In this document: in pieces, positions 16,238 to 24,735 of the stretch
How positions within the stretch are numbered: position 1 is the first letter of the stretch
How the letters are laid out: every line of letters begins with the position of its first letter
From: Streptomyces fumigatiscleroticus
GTDB lineage: Bacteria > Actinomycetota > Actinomycetes > Streptomycetales > Streptomycetaceae
Assembly (NCBI RefSeq): GCF_014647975.1
Contig: NZ_BMQF01000001.1
Span: 1 to 64,000 of the forward strand
Reading direction: 5' to 3'
Length of the DNA: 64,000 nt
The notes under the pieces: model-generated
Seen by the model: the letters and a program-made list of their open reading frames with translations, nothing else
What the model was told of the DNA's origin: nothing
Database searches by the model: none
Translations under genes and position numbers: made by a program

Positions 16238-16548
16238 GACCGGACCTCCTCCTGAAGGCTGCGCCGCGGAGGGCCCTGTGTTCCCCGCCGGAGCAACACC
16301 GACGGCCGGGGATAGAGCGTGCGGATCCGTTCCAGCGCCCAGCGCATACGGGCCACGGCGGTTTCCGGGCACTCGCCATAGGCGCCGGCAAGGACGGCCG
16401 CACAGCCGTGGGTGCCGTCATGCAGGCGGACAGCCTGCGCAACGGCCCTGGCGACCTGGGGCCTTGTCGGAAGGGAGCCGGTCCGCAGGCTGCTGCAGAA
16501 CAGCGCCTCCGCCCGGGCAGCCGTCAAGAGGTCAGTGGAGTGGGTCAT
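16234..16548 (-). CDS. Small conserved-looking hypothetical protein
   Basis: 104 residues, coupled by a 4-base overlap to the gene that follows. Opening MTHSTDLLTAARAEAL is followed by RAVAQAVRLHDGTHGCAAVLAG, a predicted helical pair. A second, shortened copy of this protein exists at 24454-24624, showing it belongs to a real family. No function is recognised. The pairing with the downstream 103-residue protein suggests that the two act together. Confidence 0.6.
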   Translation of the reverse strand: MTHSTDLLTAARAEALFCSSLRTGSLPTRPQVARAVAQAVRLHDGTHGCAAVLAGAYGECPETAVARMRWALERIRTLYPRPSVLLRRGTQGPPRRSLQEEVRS

Positions 16549-16660
16549 CGTGACTTGTCCTCCGCCCGATGTGTGCTTGCACGTTCGGTTACATGTCCCG
16601 TCGCAGAACCGGCCTCCAGACGGGGGCGGTCTGCCGCTCCGACCAGTACAGCCACCGGCA

Positions 16661-17500
16661 TCAACCGCGCCCCGCGTCCCCGGCGAGCGGCCGCGGGCGT
16701 ACGTCCTCGGCGTGGGTGTCCAGGCCTGTGATGCTGCTCAGATATTCGACCACTACGTCGGCCATGTGAGGGGACTTGACTATACGGAGGTGTCCGCGGT
16801 CCGGGATGCAGCAGGAACTGATGTGCCGTCCCGCCGTCGCACTGGACAGGGGAACCACCGCGTCGCGCTGTGACCCGATGAGACACCACCGAACCGGCTG
16901 CTTGGCGTCGATGTCGGGCAAGGCGGACAACAGCGGGGAGTTGTACTGCAGTTGCCTGACGGCGGGTCCTACTCCCAGGTGCGCCAGCAGCGATCCTCGA
17001 TGAGGTGTCGCGATGGTGACGGCGCCGAGGACCTTGTCGTCCAGTCCGAGTCTCTGCACCGCGTAGCGCACCGCCAACCCGCCCAAGCTGTACCCGACGA
17101 GATGGACCCCCCGGGAGCCGCTGTGCCGCATGGCCTCCCGTACCTCGGTGGCGATGACCGAGGCGATGGCCGGGATGTCCATTTTGAAGGGGCTGTAGTG
17201 CAGGCAGACGACGTTGCGGAATCCGCTCAGGTGAAGCCTGTGGAGCAGGGTGTCCCAGATGGCATGATGAGAAAGATAGCCAGGGACGAGAAACACAGGG
17301 GTGTCGTCGGCCCTTGCCGGATGGTGGTGCTGCTCGCGCGTCCGCGCCCTGAGCGTGCCCGGAGGCCGGTACGCGTGTGTCCGAGTACGTACCGCGGTCG
17401 CTTCGCCCACCGCGGTCAGGGTACCCGCCACCATCTGGAAGGGACCGGTCACGGCGGTGCATGCGGCGGAACCGATCGAGGTCAACAGCGAAACCTTCAT
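16661..17500 (-). CDS. Alpha/beta-hydrolase (esterase/lipase, PGAP1-like or class 2)
   Basis: 279 residues. Residues about 70-270 hold the hydrolase core: PVFLVPGYLSHHAIW (oxyanion strand), VGYSLGGLAVRYA (nucleophile Ser), AVTIATPHRGS, and a late QRDAVVP acid region with RGHLRI supplying His. The first 40 residues are hydrophobic then Arg-rich (MKVSLLTSIGSAACTAVTG), possibly a signal or anchor. A paralogue with the same layout is at 34556-35374. The ATG at 17500 has AGGAG upstream. The substrate is likely a lipid or ester. Confidence 0.82.
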   Translation of the reverse strand: MKVSLLTSIGSAACTAVTGPFQMVAGTLTAVGEATAVRTRTHAYRPPGTLRARTREQHHHPARADDTPVFLVPGYLSHHAIWDTLLHRLHLSGFRNVVCLHYSPFKMDIPAIASVIATEVREAMRHSGSRGVHLVGYSLGGLAVRYAVQRLGLDDKVLGAVTIATPHRGSLLAHLGVGPAVRQLQYNSPLLSALPDIDAKQPVRWCLIGSQRDAVVPLSSATAGRHISSCCIPDRGHLRIVKSPHMADVVVEYLSSITGLDTHAEDVRPRPLAGDAGRG

Positions 17501-18079
17501 GCTGACTCCTGCTGAACTCCTCAAGGTGTCTCCAAGGATCACTCGCTGCGGAAGCACAGCGGTGTGCGGCCGAAGCATGTCGGAGCGGTGCTGTCGGTCG
17601 CGGTACGGCAGTTCGGCCGGGCAGCGTCGACAGATGTCCCGTAGGCGGCGGACAGCCGCTGCGCCATCCTGCTGTGCGGCCGGCAGTACGGCGGGTCGTC
17701 GAGAGGACGACAGCGAGGTGCTACGGACACCCGCAACTCGGTGGCGAGTGCCGCACGGGCCGCCTCGACGGGCTGGCTCCAGCTCGGTGGTGTTCGGTAG
17801 TACAACAGCACGAGCGCGTATCCGAGCGGCCCTCGCACACGCGGGAGCCGACGAAGGTGGCTCGCGTCACCCGGGAGACCGCGGGATACGCGGGAACCTG
17901 ACGGGAGGAGGCGATGCGTCCGCAGTCGACGATGGCTGCCCGGAGATTCGTCACAGTGAACACCCCTCAGCGTGCGGTGACCGAAGTCTTAATGCCCTTC
18001 AATTTCGCAACGCCGCATCAGGGATGTCCAATAGAAGCATTCATAACCGCATGGAATACATGCAGAACGCCCGCGTGGA
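17501..18079. other. 579-base gap without a supported gene
   Basis: Two short minus-strand readings (17539-17838, with LGYALVLLYYRTPPSWSQP, and 17721-17963, with FTVTNLRAAIVDCG) overlap in different frames and could be the halves of one frameshifted small gene. Neither has a convincing ribosome site or a recognised family. The segment near 17975-18070 is noticeably AT-richer. Nothing else is seen. Confidence 0.3.
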
Positions 18080-19024
18080 TCACGGATCTCGACGCTGCCA
18101 GCGAATGTCCTCGTCCACGCTTTCCGCGGCCGCCGCCGCGGCGGTCTCCGCACACGCGGTGACGAAGTCGGCGACCACGCGCCGGCGGTCGGCCTCGCGC
18201 CAGGCCACGGCCACCTCGGTGGGGGTGATCTTCTCCACGGGCCGGCAGACCACTCCGGGGCGAGGATAGAACCGCGCCGTCGACGCGCCGGTGAAGCAGA
18301 CCCCGAAGTTGTTCGCGATAGCCTCCATCCACTCGTCCGTGGTCTTCACCTCCGCCCCGATGACCACGGGATGGCCGTCTCGGTGGTCCAGCGCCAGCCA
18401 GAAGTCACGCCAGACCCCCGCCTCCGCCGGCAGGGCGATGAAGGGCTCGTCCAGCAGCTGTTCGAAGCGTACGACCTGCTGACAGGCGAGCGGATGGTCG
18501 GCCGGCAGGGCGACCCAGCGCTCCTCGGTCAGCAGCACCCTGGTACTGATCCGGGGGCCGCTCTGGGGCAGCGGCGGCCGCAGCAGCGCCACGTCCACGT
18601 CACCGGCGGCCAAACCGGCGGTGGGATCGGTCCACAGGGCCTGGGTCATCGTCACCCGCCAGTCGGGGCGGATCCCGGCGAAGGCCGTCAGTATCCGGGG
18701 GGTGAGCTCACTGGCGCCGTTGGCGATGAACCCGACACGCAGGGTCCGGGCCTCGGTGGTCGCAACCTCCTGCGCCATGCCGAGCAGTTCCTCCCAGTCC
18801 GCCAGGAGCCGGCGCGCGCCGGGCAGCAGGGCCGCACCGGCGGCGGTCAGGGTCACGGCACGGCTGGAGCGCCGCAGCAAGGGCAGCCGGAGGTGACGCT
18901 CCAGCTGTTCGATCTGTTTTGAGAGAGCGGGTTGGGTGATGTGTAGACGTTGTGCCGCACGAGTGAAGTGCAGCTCTTCCGCGACAGCGACGAAGGACCG
19001 CAGCACGCGTAAATCCACATCCAT
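18080..19024 (-). CDS. LysR-family transcriptional regulator (TTA codon at residue 5)
   Basis: 314 residues, standard LysR length. The N-terminal winged helix reads FVAVAEELHFTRAAQRLHIT then QPALSKQIEQLE; the co-inducer domain follows (LRVGFIANGASEL from about 95). It is transcribed away from the three-gene operon starting at 19147 and shares its 122-base promoter, which contains a perfect palindrome, so it probably controls that operon in response to a small ligand. The fifth codon is TTA (MDVD-L), implying dependence on bldA tRNA and hence developmental timing. Its own ribosome site is weak. Confidence 0.92.
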   Translation of the reverse strand: MDVDLRVLRSFVAVAEELHFTRAAQRLHITQPALSKQIEQLERHLRLPLLRRSSRAVTLTAAGAALLPGARRLLADWEELLGMAQEVATTEARTLRVGFIANGASELTPRILTAFAGIRPDWRVTMTQALWTDPTAGLAAGDVDVALLRPPLPQSGPRISTRVLLTEERWVALPADHPLACQQVVRFEQLLDEPFIALPAEAGVWRDFWLALDHRDGHPVVIGAEVKTTDEWMEAIANNFGVCFTGASTARFYPRPGVVCRPVEKITPTEVAVAWREADRRRVVADFVTACAETAAAAAAESVDEDIRWQRRDP

Positions 19025-19037
19025 GCCTGGATGTTAT

Positions 19038-19051
19038 CAATGAATTCATTG
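19038..19051. promoter_or_regulatory. 14-bp perfect palindrome, probable LysR operator
   Basis: CAATGAATTCATTG is a perfect palindrome 14 bases upstream of the LysR start, in an AT-rich patch of an otherwise GC-rich region, between divergent genes. LysR proteins bind T-N11-A dyads in such positions; the ATC-AATT-GG context fits. Confidence 0.6.
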
Positions 19052-19146
19052 GACAGTGCGCGCCCACTGCTGCGAGGTTCGGAAGCGATCGGCGGAATTC
19101 GGAACGGCCACTTCCATATCCGTGCGAGCCAATACCGGAGTTCCCC

Positions 19147-21435
19147 ATGAACACTGATCGGGCGATGAATCGAAAGCTGCTCGTCAGCGTCTTCAATCCG
19201 CAAGAGGCCCATGAGGCCATGCTGGGCGGCGGCCGGATCATCGACAGCGAGGATCCGCGCAGTGCGCTCGGCAATATCAAACCTCAGCAGATCATGGCGA
19301 TCAGCGACGCGGTCCTGGCCTTCCGGCGTGATCTGGACGTCCAGCTGTCCACCAATATCGGCGAGGACCAGCTGCTGTTCGACCGTTCCGATGACGGAAC
19401 GGCGATCGAGAAGTCCCCGTACGAGATCGCCGGCAAGGCGGCGCAGGCCGCGCTCGGGGTGGCGGTGTCCATGGGGACCGGCGTTCACCCCTGCGGGATC
19501 GTGAAGGTAGGCCTGGACGGCATGAGCCCGGAGCCCCTCATCGATGTGCTGAGCGAGTGCGTACAGACTTTGCGGCGCACCGACCTCTTCTCACACACCC
19601 AGGTGATGTCGGTGCTGTTCGCCCAGGACCTGGACCTGTGGGAGGAGCGGTGCTCGGTACCGGCGATCCGGCGGGCCCTGGTGAGTCTGCGCGAGTTCCA
19701 CCCGTGCGCCCCCACGGCGGCAGACGGGTTCGACCTGGCCGAGTACGCGGTCGGCACCCTCAGGGACGCCGGAGGCGCCCCTTTGTTCACCGACAGCGGC
19801 CAGGTCAACCTGAGGTCGCTCATCGAGCACGGCGTCCTGCCAGCAGGCACGCATCACACCACCGTCGCCCTGAGCAGGCTTTTCCCGCACGCCCACTACG
19901 GCTTCACCGACGACCTGTCGGCCCGCCGTACCAACCGCCAGGTCATCGCCCGCATGGTGGAAGCGACCGCCCGGGCCGGCGCGGGCGCCATGATGCTGGA
20001 CACGAGCGTGCTGTTGAAAGTCGCCCGGGTCGGTCTGGTCGCCACCGAACGCAGTCCGGAGATGGTTGACCTCAACTCGCTGGACGTGGACGAGGACACC
20101 GGTCTCGAGCGACGCGGGATCCTCGCCCTGGACGACATCCGGTTCTTCGTGGACTACTGTCACTACCATCGCATCGAGGCCAACCTCGCCGGCTCCATGA
20201 CCAGTTACCAGGCCCAACAGATCTGGCATCTGGTGCCGCAGACCGACCAGATCTCCACCCGCGGCGGCGCCTCCGCTCTCACCCGCGATCCGTACCGGCC
20301 CGAGCACAAGGGCGAGGACTCCCGACGCGACCGGGGCATCGTCCGCAACCTGGTGCGCGGGCTGGTACCACCGGAGCAGGGCGGCTATCTGTGGCTGCCG
20401 CAGGAGATGAATCCCCAGGCCACCCGGACCGCCCGCGAGGTGCTCGCGCGCTCCCCCGGACTGACCGGCTACTGGGCGGACAAGTACGGCGACCTGACAC
20501 CTGTCGCAGAGGAGCTTCCCATGACCGACCTGGTCCTTCCGGCCGAACCCGACCCCCGCGTGCCTCCCCTGCCCGCCGACCGGGCCGACGTGCGGGTTCG
20601 CAGCGCATACGACAAGTCCATCCGTACCTGGGGCGTACCGAACAACCTCTTCCGCACCATGGCCTGGCTGCCGGGTCTCGCACTCACCGAGGTCGACTAC
20701 GCCAACTCCTTCATATTCGACCCGCCTCGGTACGCACCCGTGCCCGGGCCACCGGGCGACCCGGCCACAGGGAGTGTGCTGTTCCCACAGGGCGGGTTCG
20801 TTGACCGGGTGACCAAGGAGTTGGTCATCAACCTGGTGAGTCTGCTCAACCGCAGCCGTTACTCCGTCACCCACCACACCTACATCGGGTACACCACCCT
20901 GTGCGCCGAGCTCCCTCACGAGGAGCAGTCCGTGCGCGCCGCGCGGGCCGAGGAGATGCTGCTGCACCTGGTCGACTCCCAGGGCCGCCCCGACTGGCAG
21001 GATCGGTCTTTCATCCGGCGGGGGCGCACCGAACCGCTCTACACCGAGGCACAGACGCACTGCCTGCGCCTGGCCGAGACGATCCAGCGGGACCCGCACT
21101 CGGTCACCGACGAGCAGTTCGCGGAAGTACGCGCCGCGTTGCGTTCCGTGGCCGCCGAGGACATCGCCAAGGGACCGCTCGCCGGAACGCCGGGCACGGA
21201 CACCGCCGCGTACCTGAACGCCTGGGTCAACGCCATGATCGTCGAGCTGACCTGGTGTATCTCGCATTTCAGCGGGCTGCTGAACGCCTGGTTCACCGTG
21301 CTGCGAGTGGCAGACGAGACCGGGACCGAGGAGGACGGCACCGACTTCGTCACCGCGTACAACACCTCGGTACCCGACCGCATCAAGGTCCGCAACAACC
21401 ATCTGCTCGGCCCGACCGGTTGGGGACACCCATGA
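19147..21435 (+). CDS. MfnB-like (furan phosphate synthase) / CMD-like fusion protein
   Basis: 762 residues. Residues 10-375 follow the TIM-barrel pattern of (5-formylfuran-3-yl)methyl phosphate synthase: LLVSVFNPQEAHEAMLGGG, IID (31-33), IVKVGLDG (Lys 120), AMMLDTSVL (281-289), EANLAGSM and ISTRGGA (369-375). In the archaeal enzyme, as I recall it, a Schiff-base Lys follows IID-V; here that position is Glu (IIDSED). An insert of about 100 residues separates the second and third blocks. Residues 470-620 resemble carboxymuconolactone decarboxylase/AhpD proteins (SIRTWGVPNNLFRTMAWLPG, KELVINLVSLLNRSRYSVTHH), but the redox CxYC is SRYS. First of three coupled genes. Function unknown; a modified furan or aldehyde chemistry is possible. 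Confidence 0.7.
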   Translation: MNTDRAMNRKLLVSVFNPQEAHEAMLGGGRIIDSEDPRSALGNIKPQQIMAISDAVLAFRRDLDVQLSTNIGEDQLLFDRSDDGTAIEKSPYEIAGKAAQAALGVAVSMGTGVHPCGIVKVGLDGMSPEPLIDVLSECVQTLRRTDLFSHTQVMSVLFAQDLDLWEERCSVPAIRRALVSLREFHPCAPTAADGFDLAEYAVGTLRDAGGAPLFTDSGQVNLRSLIEHGVLPAGTHHTTVALSRLFPHAHYGFTDDLSARRTNRQVIARMVEATARAGAGAMMLDTSVLLKVARVGLVATERSPEMVDLNSLDVDEDTGLERRGILALDDIRFFVDYCHYHRIEANLAGSMTSYQAQQIWHLVPQTDQISTRGGASALTRDPYRPEHKGEDSRRDRGIVRNLVRGLVPPEQGGYLWLPQEMNPQATRTAREVLARSPGLTGYWADKYGDLTPVAEELPMTDLVLPAEPDPRVPPLPADRADVRVRSAYDKSIRTWGVPNNLFRTMAWLPGLALTEVDYANSFIFDPPRYAPVPGPPGDPATGSVLFPQGGFVDRVTKELVINLVSLLNRSRYSVTHHTYIGYTTLCAELPHEEQSVRAARAEEMLLHLVDSQGRPDWQDRSFIRRGRTEPLYTEAQTHCLRLAETIQRDPHSVTDEQFAEVRAALRSVAAEDIAKGPLAGTPGTDTAAYLNAWVNAMIVELTWCISHFSGLLNAWFTVLRVADETGTEEDGTDFVTAYNTSVPDRIKVRNNHLLGPTGWGHP

Positions 21436-22403
21436 ACGTGAACACGGACACGACCGCCACCGGCCCAGCGGACCACAGGCCGGTCACCGAGACCGGCTAC
21501 CCGGTCCCCAAGGCTCCGATCGCCCGCTTCACCTGGCACACCGGGTGCTGGCTCGCCGTCTTCGACAAACAAGTCGAAGTGATTCAGGAGGACATCGCCC
21601 GGGCCCAGGCGGAGGACCGGCTCATCGTCTACCTGAGCTGCCCCATAAGCTCTCATGGCGGCAGTTATTCCCGTACCAACATCGAGGTGGCCAACTTCGT
21701 CGCCCGCCGGCTGGCCGCCGAGTGGGGCGAGCGGTTCTTCGTTGTCAACCCGGCCGCCTACCAGCTGGAGTCCAAAGAGGGCACCGGCCTGATCGAACGT
21801 CATGTCAAAGAGCTCGGTCTGACCATGCGCGAGCTGCAGCAGACGGCCCGGCCCCGTGGCGGCGACTACATGCGCATGTGGACCCGGGTGCTCGCCGAGG
21901 ACGACTACCTCACCGACCCACCGGACGTCCGACGCCGAAACCTCCAGCTCGGCGGCCTGTTCGACGCGTTCTACTTCCTCGGCCCCGATGACGTGCACGC
22001 CTTCTTCCGGGCCGACGGGGGCGGGGGTTCCCTAATGGCCGGGGTGGAGGGTTACTTCGCCCGCAAGCAGGCGATCGACCCGGAATTCTGCACCGAATTC
22101 GCCTCGGTGAAGGAGGAGGACGGCTCCCGGCGCCAGCTGGATCTGACCGACCGCGCGGACGCGCAGCAGTGGGAGGCCCGGCGCAAGGAGTTCGTCCGCT
22201 TCTACACCCTGCGGGCCAGCGCCTCGTACAGCCGGGGCAGCCATGACGAGTGGAACATCCTGGTCCGGCTGAACCGCGAGCGGGCTGCCGATCCGGCGTA
22301 CGGGCCGGGCGAGCGCATCGCGGCCTTCTTCGGAGGGCGGGCGCTGTCACTGACCGAGACGGAGACGGAGACCTCCCCGGGATACGAGGAGAAGGAGACA
22401 TGA
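21432..22403 (+). CDS. Hypothetical protein with nucleoside 2-deoxyribosyltransferase-like motif
   Basis: 323 residues. The clearest segment is VYLSCPISSHGGSYSRTN at about 67-84, then EVANFVARRLAAEWG and FFVVNPAAYQ. This is the strand-loop-helix order of nucleoside 2-deoxyribosyltransferase/DUF4406 folds (usually Y-x-x-G/C-P-x, then NPA). The remainder (LGGLFDAFYFLGPDDVHAFF, then an RxxEFVRFYTLRA helix) is unassigned, and the protein is about twice the length of simple deoxyribosyltransferases. It overlaps both neighbours by ATGA. It may process a nucleoside or nucleotide sugar; this is a low-certainty call. Confidence 0.5.
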   Translation: MNVNTDTTATGPADHRPVTETGYPVPKAPIARFTWHTGCWLAVFDKQVEVIQEDIARAQAEDRLIVYLSCPISSHGGSYSRTNIEVANFVARRLAAEWGERFFVVNPAAYQLESKEGTGLIERHVKELGLTMRELQQTARPRGGDYMRMWTRVLAEDDYLTDPPDVRRRNLQLGGLFDAFYFLGPDDVHAFFRADGGGGSLMAGVEGYFARKQAIDPEFCTEFASVKEEDGSRRQLDLTDRADAQQWEARRKEFVRFYTLRASASYSRGSHDEWNILVRLNRERAADPAYGPGERIAAFFGGRALSLTETETETSPGYEEKET

Positions 22404-23533
22404 ACGTGCCGACCGGCGCAGCACAGAGCCTGCGGATCGCCACCTGCAATGTCGAGAACCTCTTCCGCCGGCCCCGGCTGCTGAGCGCCGCGGACTGGGC
22501 AAACGGTCGGGACGCCATCGAGGCCTACAGCACACTGGTCGACCTCTTGGAGCGGACGACGTACAGTGCGGCCGACAAGGTGCAGATCGCGGATCTGCTC
22601 CAGAAGTACGACGTGCTCGACAACACATCGGACACGCGCCCGTTCAAGGTGCAGCAGAGGAACGATGCGCTGGCGAAGCTGGGCGCGCAGGGCCAGGTGG
22701 TGGTGACGGCCAAGGGCCGTGCCGACTGGGTCGGCTGGGTGGAGCTGGTACGCGACGACATCTCCTGGCCGGGGGTGAAGAACACCGCCCGGGTGCTGGC
22801 CGAGGTCGACGCGGACATCGTGGTCACCGTCGAGGTGGAGGACCGGCAAGCCCTCCAGCGCTTCAACGACCAGGTGCTGAGCCCCATCCTGCCGGAGACC
22901 CGGCGCTATCCGTACAACATGCTCGTGGACGGCAATGACGCCCGGGGCATCGACATAGGACTGCTGAGCCGCCATCCGGTGACCTCGGTGCGGCCACACC
23001 TGTTCGACGGACCGCCCGGCCAGCCCGTCTTCAGCCGGGACTGTCCGGAGTTCGAGGTGCCGCTGCCGGGCGGGGCGTCCCTGTGGATACTGGGGAACCA
23101 CTTCAAGAGCAAGGGTTACGGGAAGCAGACGGACAGCGCGCGCAGGCGCGAAGCGCAGGCGGCGCGGGTCGCGGAGATCTACGCCCAGGCGCTGACCCGC
23201 AGCCCGTACGTCGTGGTGGCCGGCGACCTCAACGACTCGCCGGACAGCGTGCCCTTGCAACTGCTGGGCGAGACCGGCCTGCGAGACGTCATGACCCACG
23301 ACAGCTACAAGGGACTCCCGGGCACGTACGGACCGTGCAAGTCCCGCAACCAGAAGATCGACTATGTCCTCCTCTCCCCCGCGTTGTGGGAGCGCCTGCG
23401 TGCCGTCGGCGTCGAGCGTCACGGCATCTGGGCCCCCCGCACGTTCCCCCACTTCGACACCGTCGAATCCCGGACCACCCAAGCCTCCGACCACGCCGCG
23501 GTCTTCGCGGACCTGGATCTGTCAGGGGCCTGA
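22400..23533 (+). CDS. Endonuclease/exonuclease/phosphatase-family hydrolase
   Basis: 377 residues. EEP (DNase I-like) motifs occur in order: IATCNVENLF (14-23), a Glu-bearing DIVVTVEVED, ILGNHFKSKG, VVAGDLNDSP and ASDHAAVFADL at the C-terminus. All metal and catalytic positions seem to be present. The family cleaves phosphodiesters in nucleic acids, nucleotides, sphingomyelin or inositol phosphates. There is no signal peptide, so it is cytosolic. The ATG at 22400 overlaps the previous stop and has a GAGGAGAAGGAG site. Third gene of the LysR-facing operon; its coupling suggests that the operon product or substrate contains a phosphodiester. Confidence 0.85.
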   Translation: MNVPTGAAQSLRIATCNVENLFRRPRLLSAADWANGRDAIEAYSTLVDLLERTTYSAADKVQIADLLQKYDVLDNTSDTRPFKVQQRNDALAKLGAQGQVVVTAKGRADWVGWVELVRDDISWPGVKNTARVLAEVDADIVVTVEVEDRQALQRFNDQVLSPILPETRRYPYNMLVDGNDARGIDIGLLSRHPVTSVRPHLFDGPPGQPVFSRDCPEFEVPLPGGASLWILGNHFKSKGYGKQTDSARRREAQAARVAEIYAQALTRSPYVVVAGDLNDSPDSVPLQLLGETGLRDVMTHDSYKGLPGTYGPCKSRNQKIDYVLLSPALWERLRAVGVERHGIWAPRTFPHFDTVESRTTQASDHAAVFADLDLSGA

Positions 23534-23886
23534 ACCGGGAGCCTGTACACCGGCCTCGGGGTTCCCGACGCCGACACCGCCCGTGCCCAGCTGGCCGCTC
23601 TCCCCCACCGAAACGCCGACCCAGGCGCTCCTCCGTCCTGAGCTGACCGGCGTCCGTGGGCGGGCTGCGCGCTGCTGCCAGGGAGCCGGCGGCGCCGTCC
23701 GCGTGGCCCACCGCGGCCACCGGGACAAGCGCTCTGCGGGCCGGCGGGGCGAGCGTCACCCCGCCACGTTCCGCGCCCTCGGCGAGCAGGCCGTCGCGCC
23801 CCTCAAGGCCTGGCGGCCGCCGCGTCGGCTCCACTTCAGCACCACGCACGTCACCGACCCGGTCAAGACCCACGTCTCTGTGGGAG

Positions 23887-24060
23887 CTACTTCGTGGCCA
23901 CCGCTATGAGGTACGGAGCGGAGTCCTCGTACGGCCGTCCGTCCCAGTCGCCGTAGACCTCGACACCTGAGAAGCCGGCCTCGCGGCACAGTGCGGTGAA
24001 CTCCTCGTCGGTGTAGACGCGCGCGTCGTACGGCGTCAGAAAACAACGCTCGCCGCTATG
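23887..24060 (-). pseudogene. SAM methyltransferase, C-terminal remnant
   Basis: The minus strand reads ERCFLTPYDARVYTDEEF, then REAGFSGVEVYGDWDGRPY, ending at a TAG at 23887. This is the closing segment of class I methyltransferases. No SAM-binding half is found upstream; the frame runs into a hexamer repeat at 24100-24141. The remaining 23534-24453 sequence holds no other supportable gene. Confidence 0.65.
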
Positions 24061-24099
24061 CGGGTGGGACCCACGTATGCCCAGCTCGCGGCCGGATTC

Positions 24100-24141
24100 G
24101 GCACCGGCGCCGGCACCGGCACCGGCACCGGCACCGGCACC
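24100..24141. repeat. Seven tandem GGCACC hexamers
   Basis: Seven head-to-tail copies of GGCACC (the second is GGCGCC) lie directly upstream of the methyltransferase remnant. Such a repeat would encode a Val-Pro or Gly-Thr run if translated; it may mark a slippage or recombination point. Confidence 0.8.
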
Positions 24142-24453
24142 ACGATCGCATGCTGCACCGGTTCCCGGACCCGCCGGTCGGCGCTCGCAGACTCAGGCAC
24201 CCAGAGCCTCACGACGTCCGTCCTGATCCAGCCGACCGCGCAACTTCGCAGCACCAGCGAAGTCGACCGAGAGGATGTGCCCCCAACACGACTCGCGCGC
24301 TCCATGCGGTGGAGCTGCGACCGCCGGGTTCCCGGCTGCAGCGGCTCCTGCAACGGCCAGTGCAGCCGGGCGACACATGATGGGCCGTACGTGCCTTCGT
24401 GGCTACGGGGGCCGTCGCCCCGCCGAACACGCTGTTCGGAGAGAACGAGAGCC

Positions 24454-24624
24454 ATGATCACCCGTTCGACCGAGTTCTTGACGGCCGCCCGGGGGGCCAC
24501 CATGGCGCAGGCCATCCGCCTTCATGGCGACGCCCACGGCTGCGCCGTCACCTTGGCCACTTGCCTGTACTCACCGTGGGTATCTCCTGCCGTCCGGCGG
24601 CTCACACTCCGGTGCGGAGCCTGA
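24454..24624 (+). pseudogene. Shortened paralogue of the 104-residue protein at 16234-16548
   Basis: A 56-codon frame with a GGAGAGAACGAG site opens MITRSTEFLTAARG and continues ATMAQAIRLHGDAHGCAVTLA. The two blocks match the start and middle of the protein at 16234-16548, but about 20 residues between them are missing and the C-terminal third is replaced. It is an internally deleted copy; whether it is still made is unknown. Confidence 0.6.
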
Positions 24625-24735
24625 CCGATCAGTTGCTGACGGCGTCCGAACGGCCGGCTTCGGACTGCGCCCACGATGACACCCAAGAACCGGCCGCCGA
24701 CCACGTACCAACGAGTCACATAGGAGAACACCGTC

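Noticed and set aside
19591..21429. 612-codon minus-strand frame
   Set aside because: It is the antisense shadow of the MfnB-like/CMD-like gene.
24100..24141. Possible CRISPR-like repeat
   Set aside because: The units are contiguous hexamers with no spacers and no cas genes nearby; it is a simple tandem repeat.
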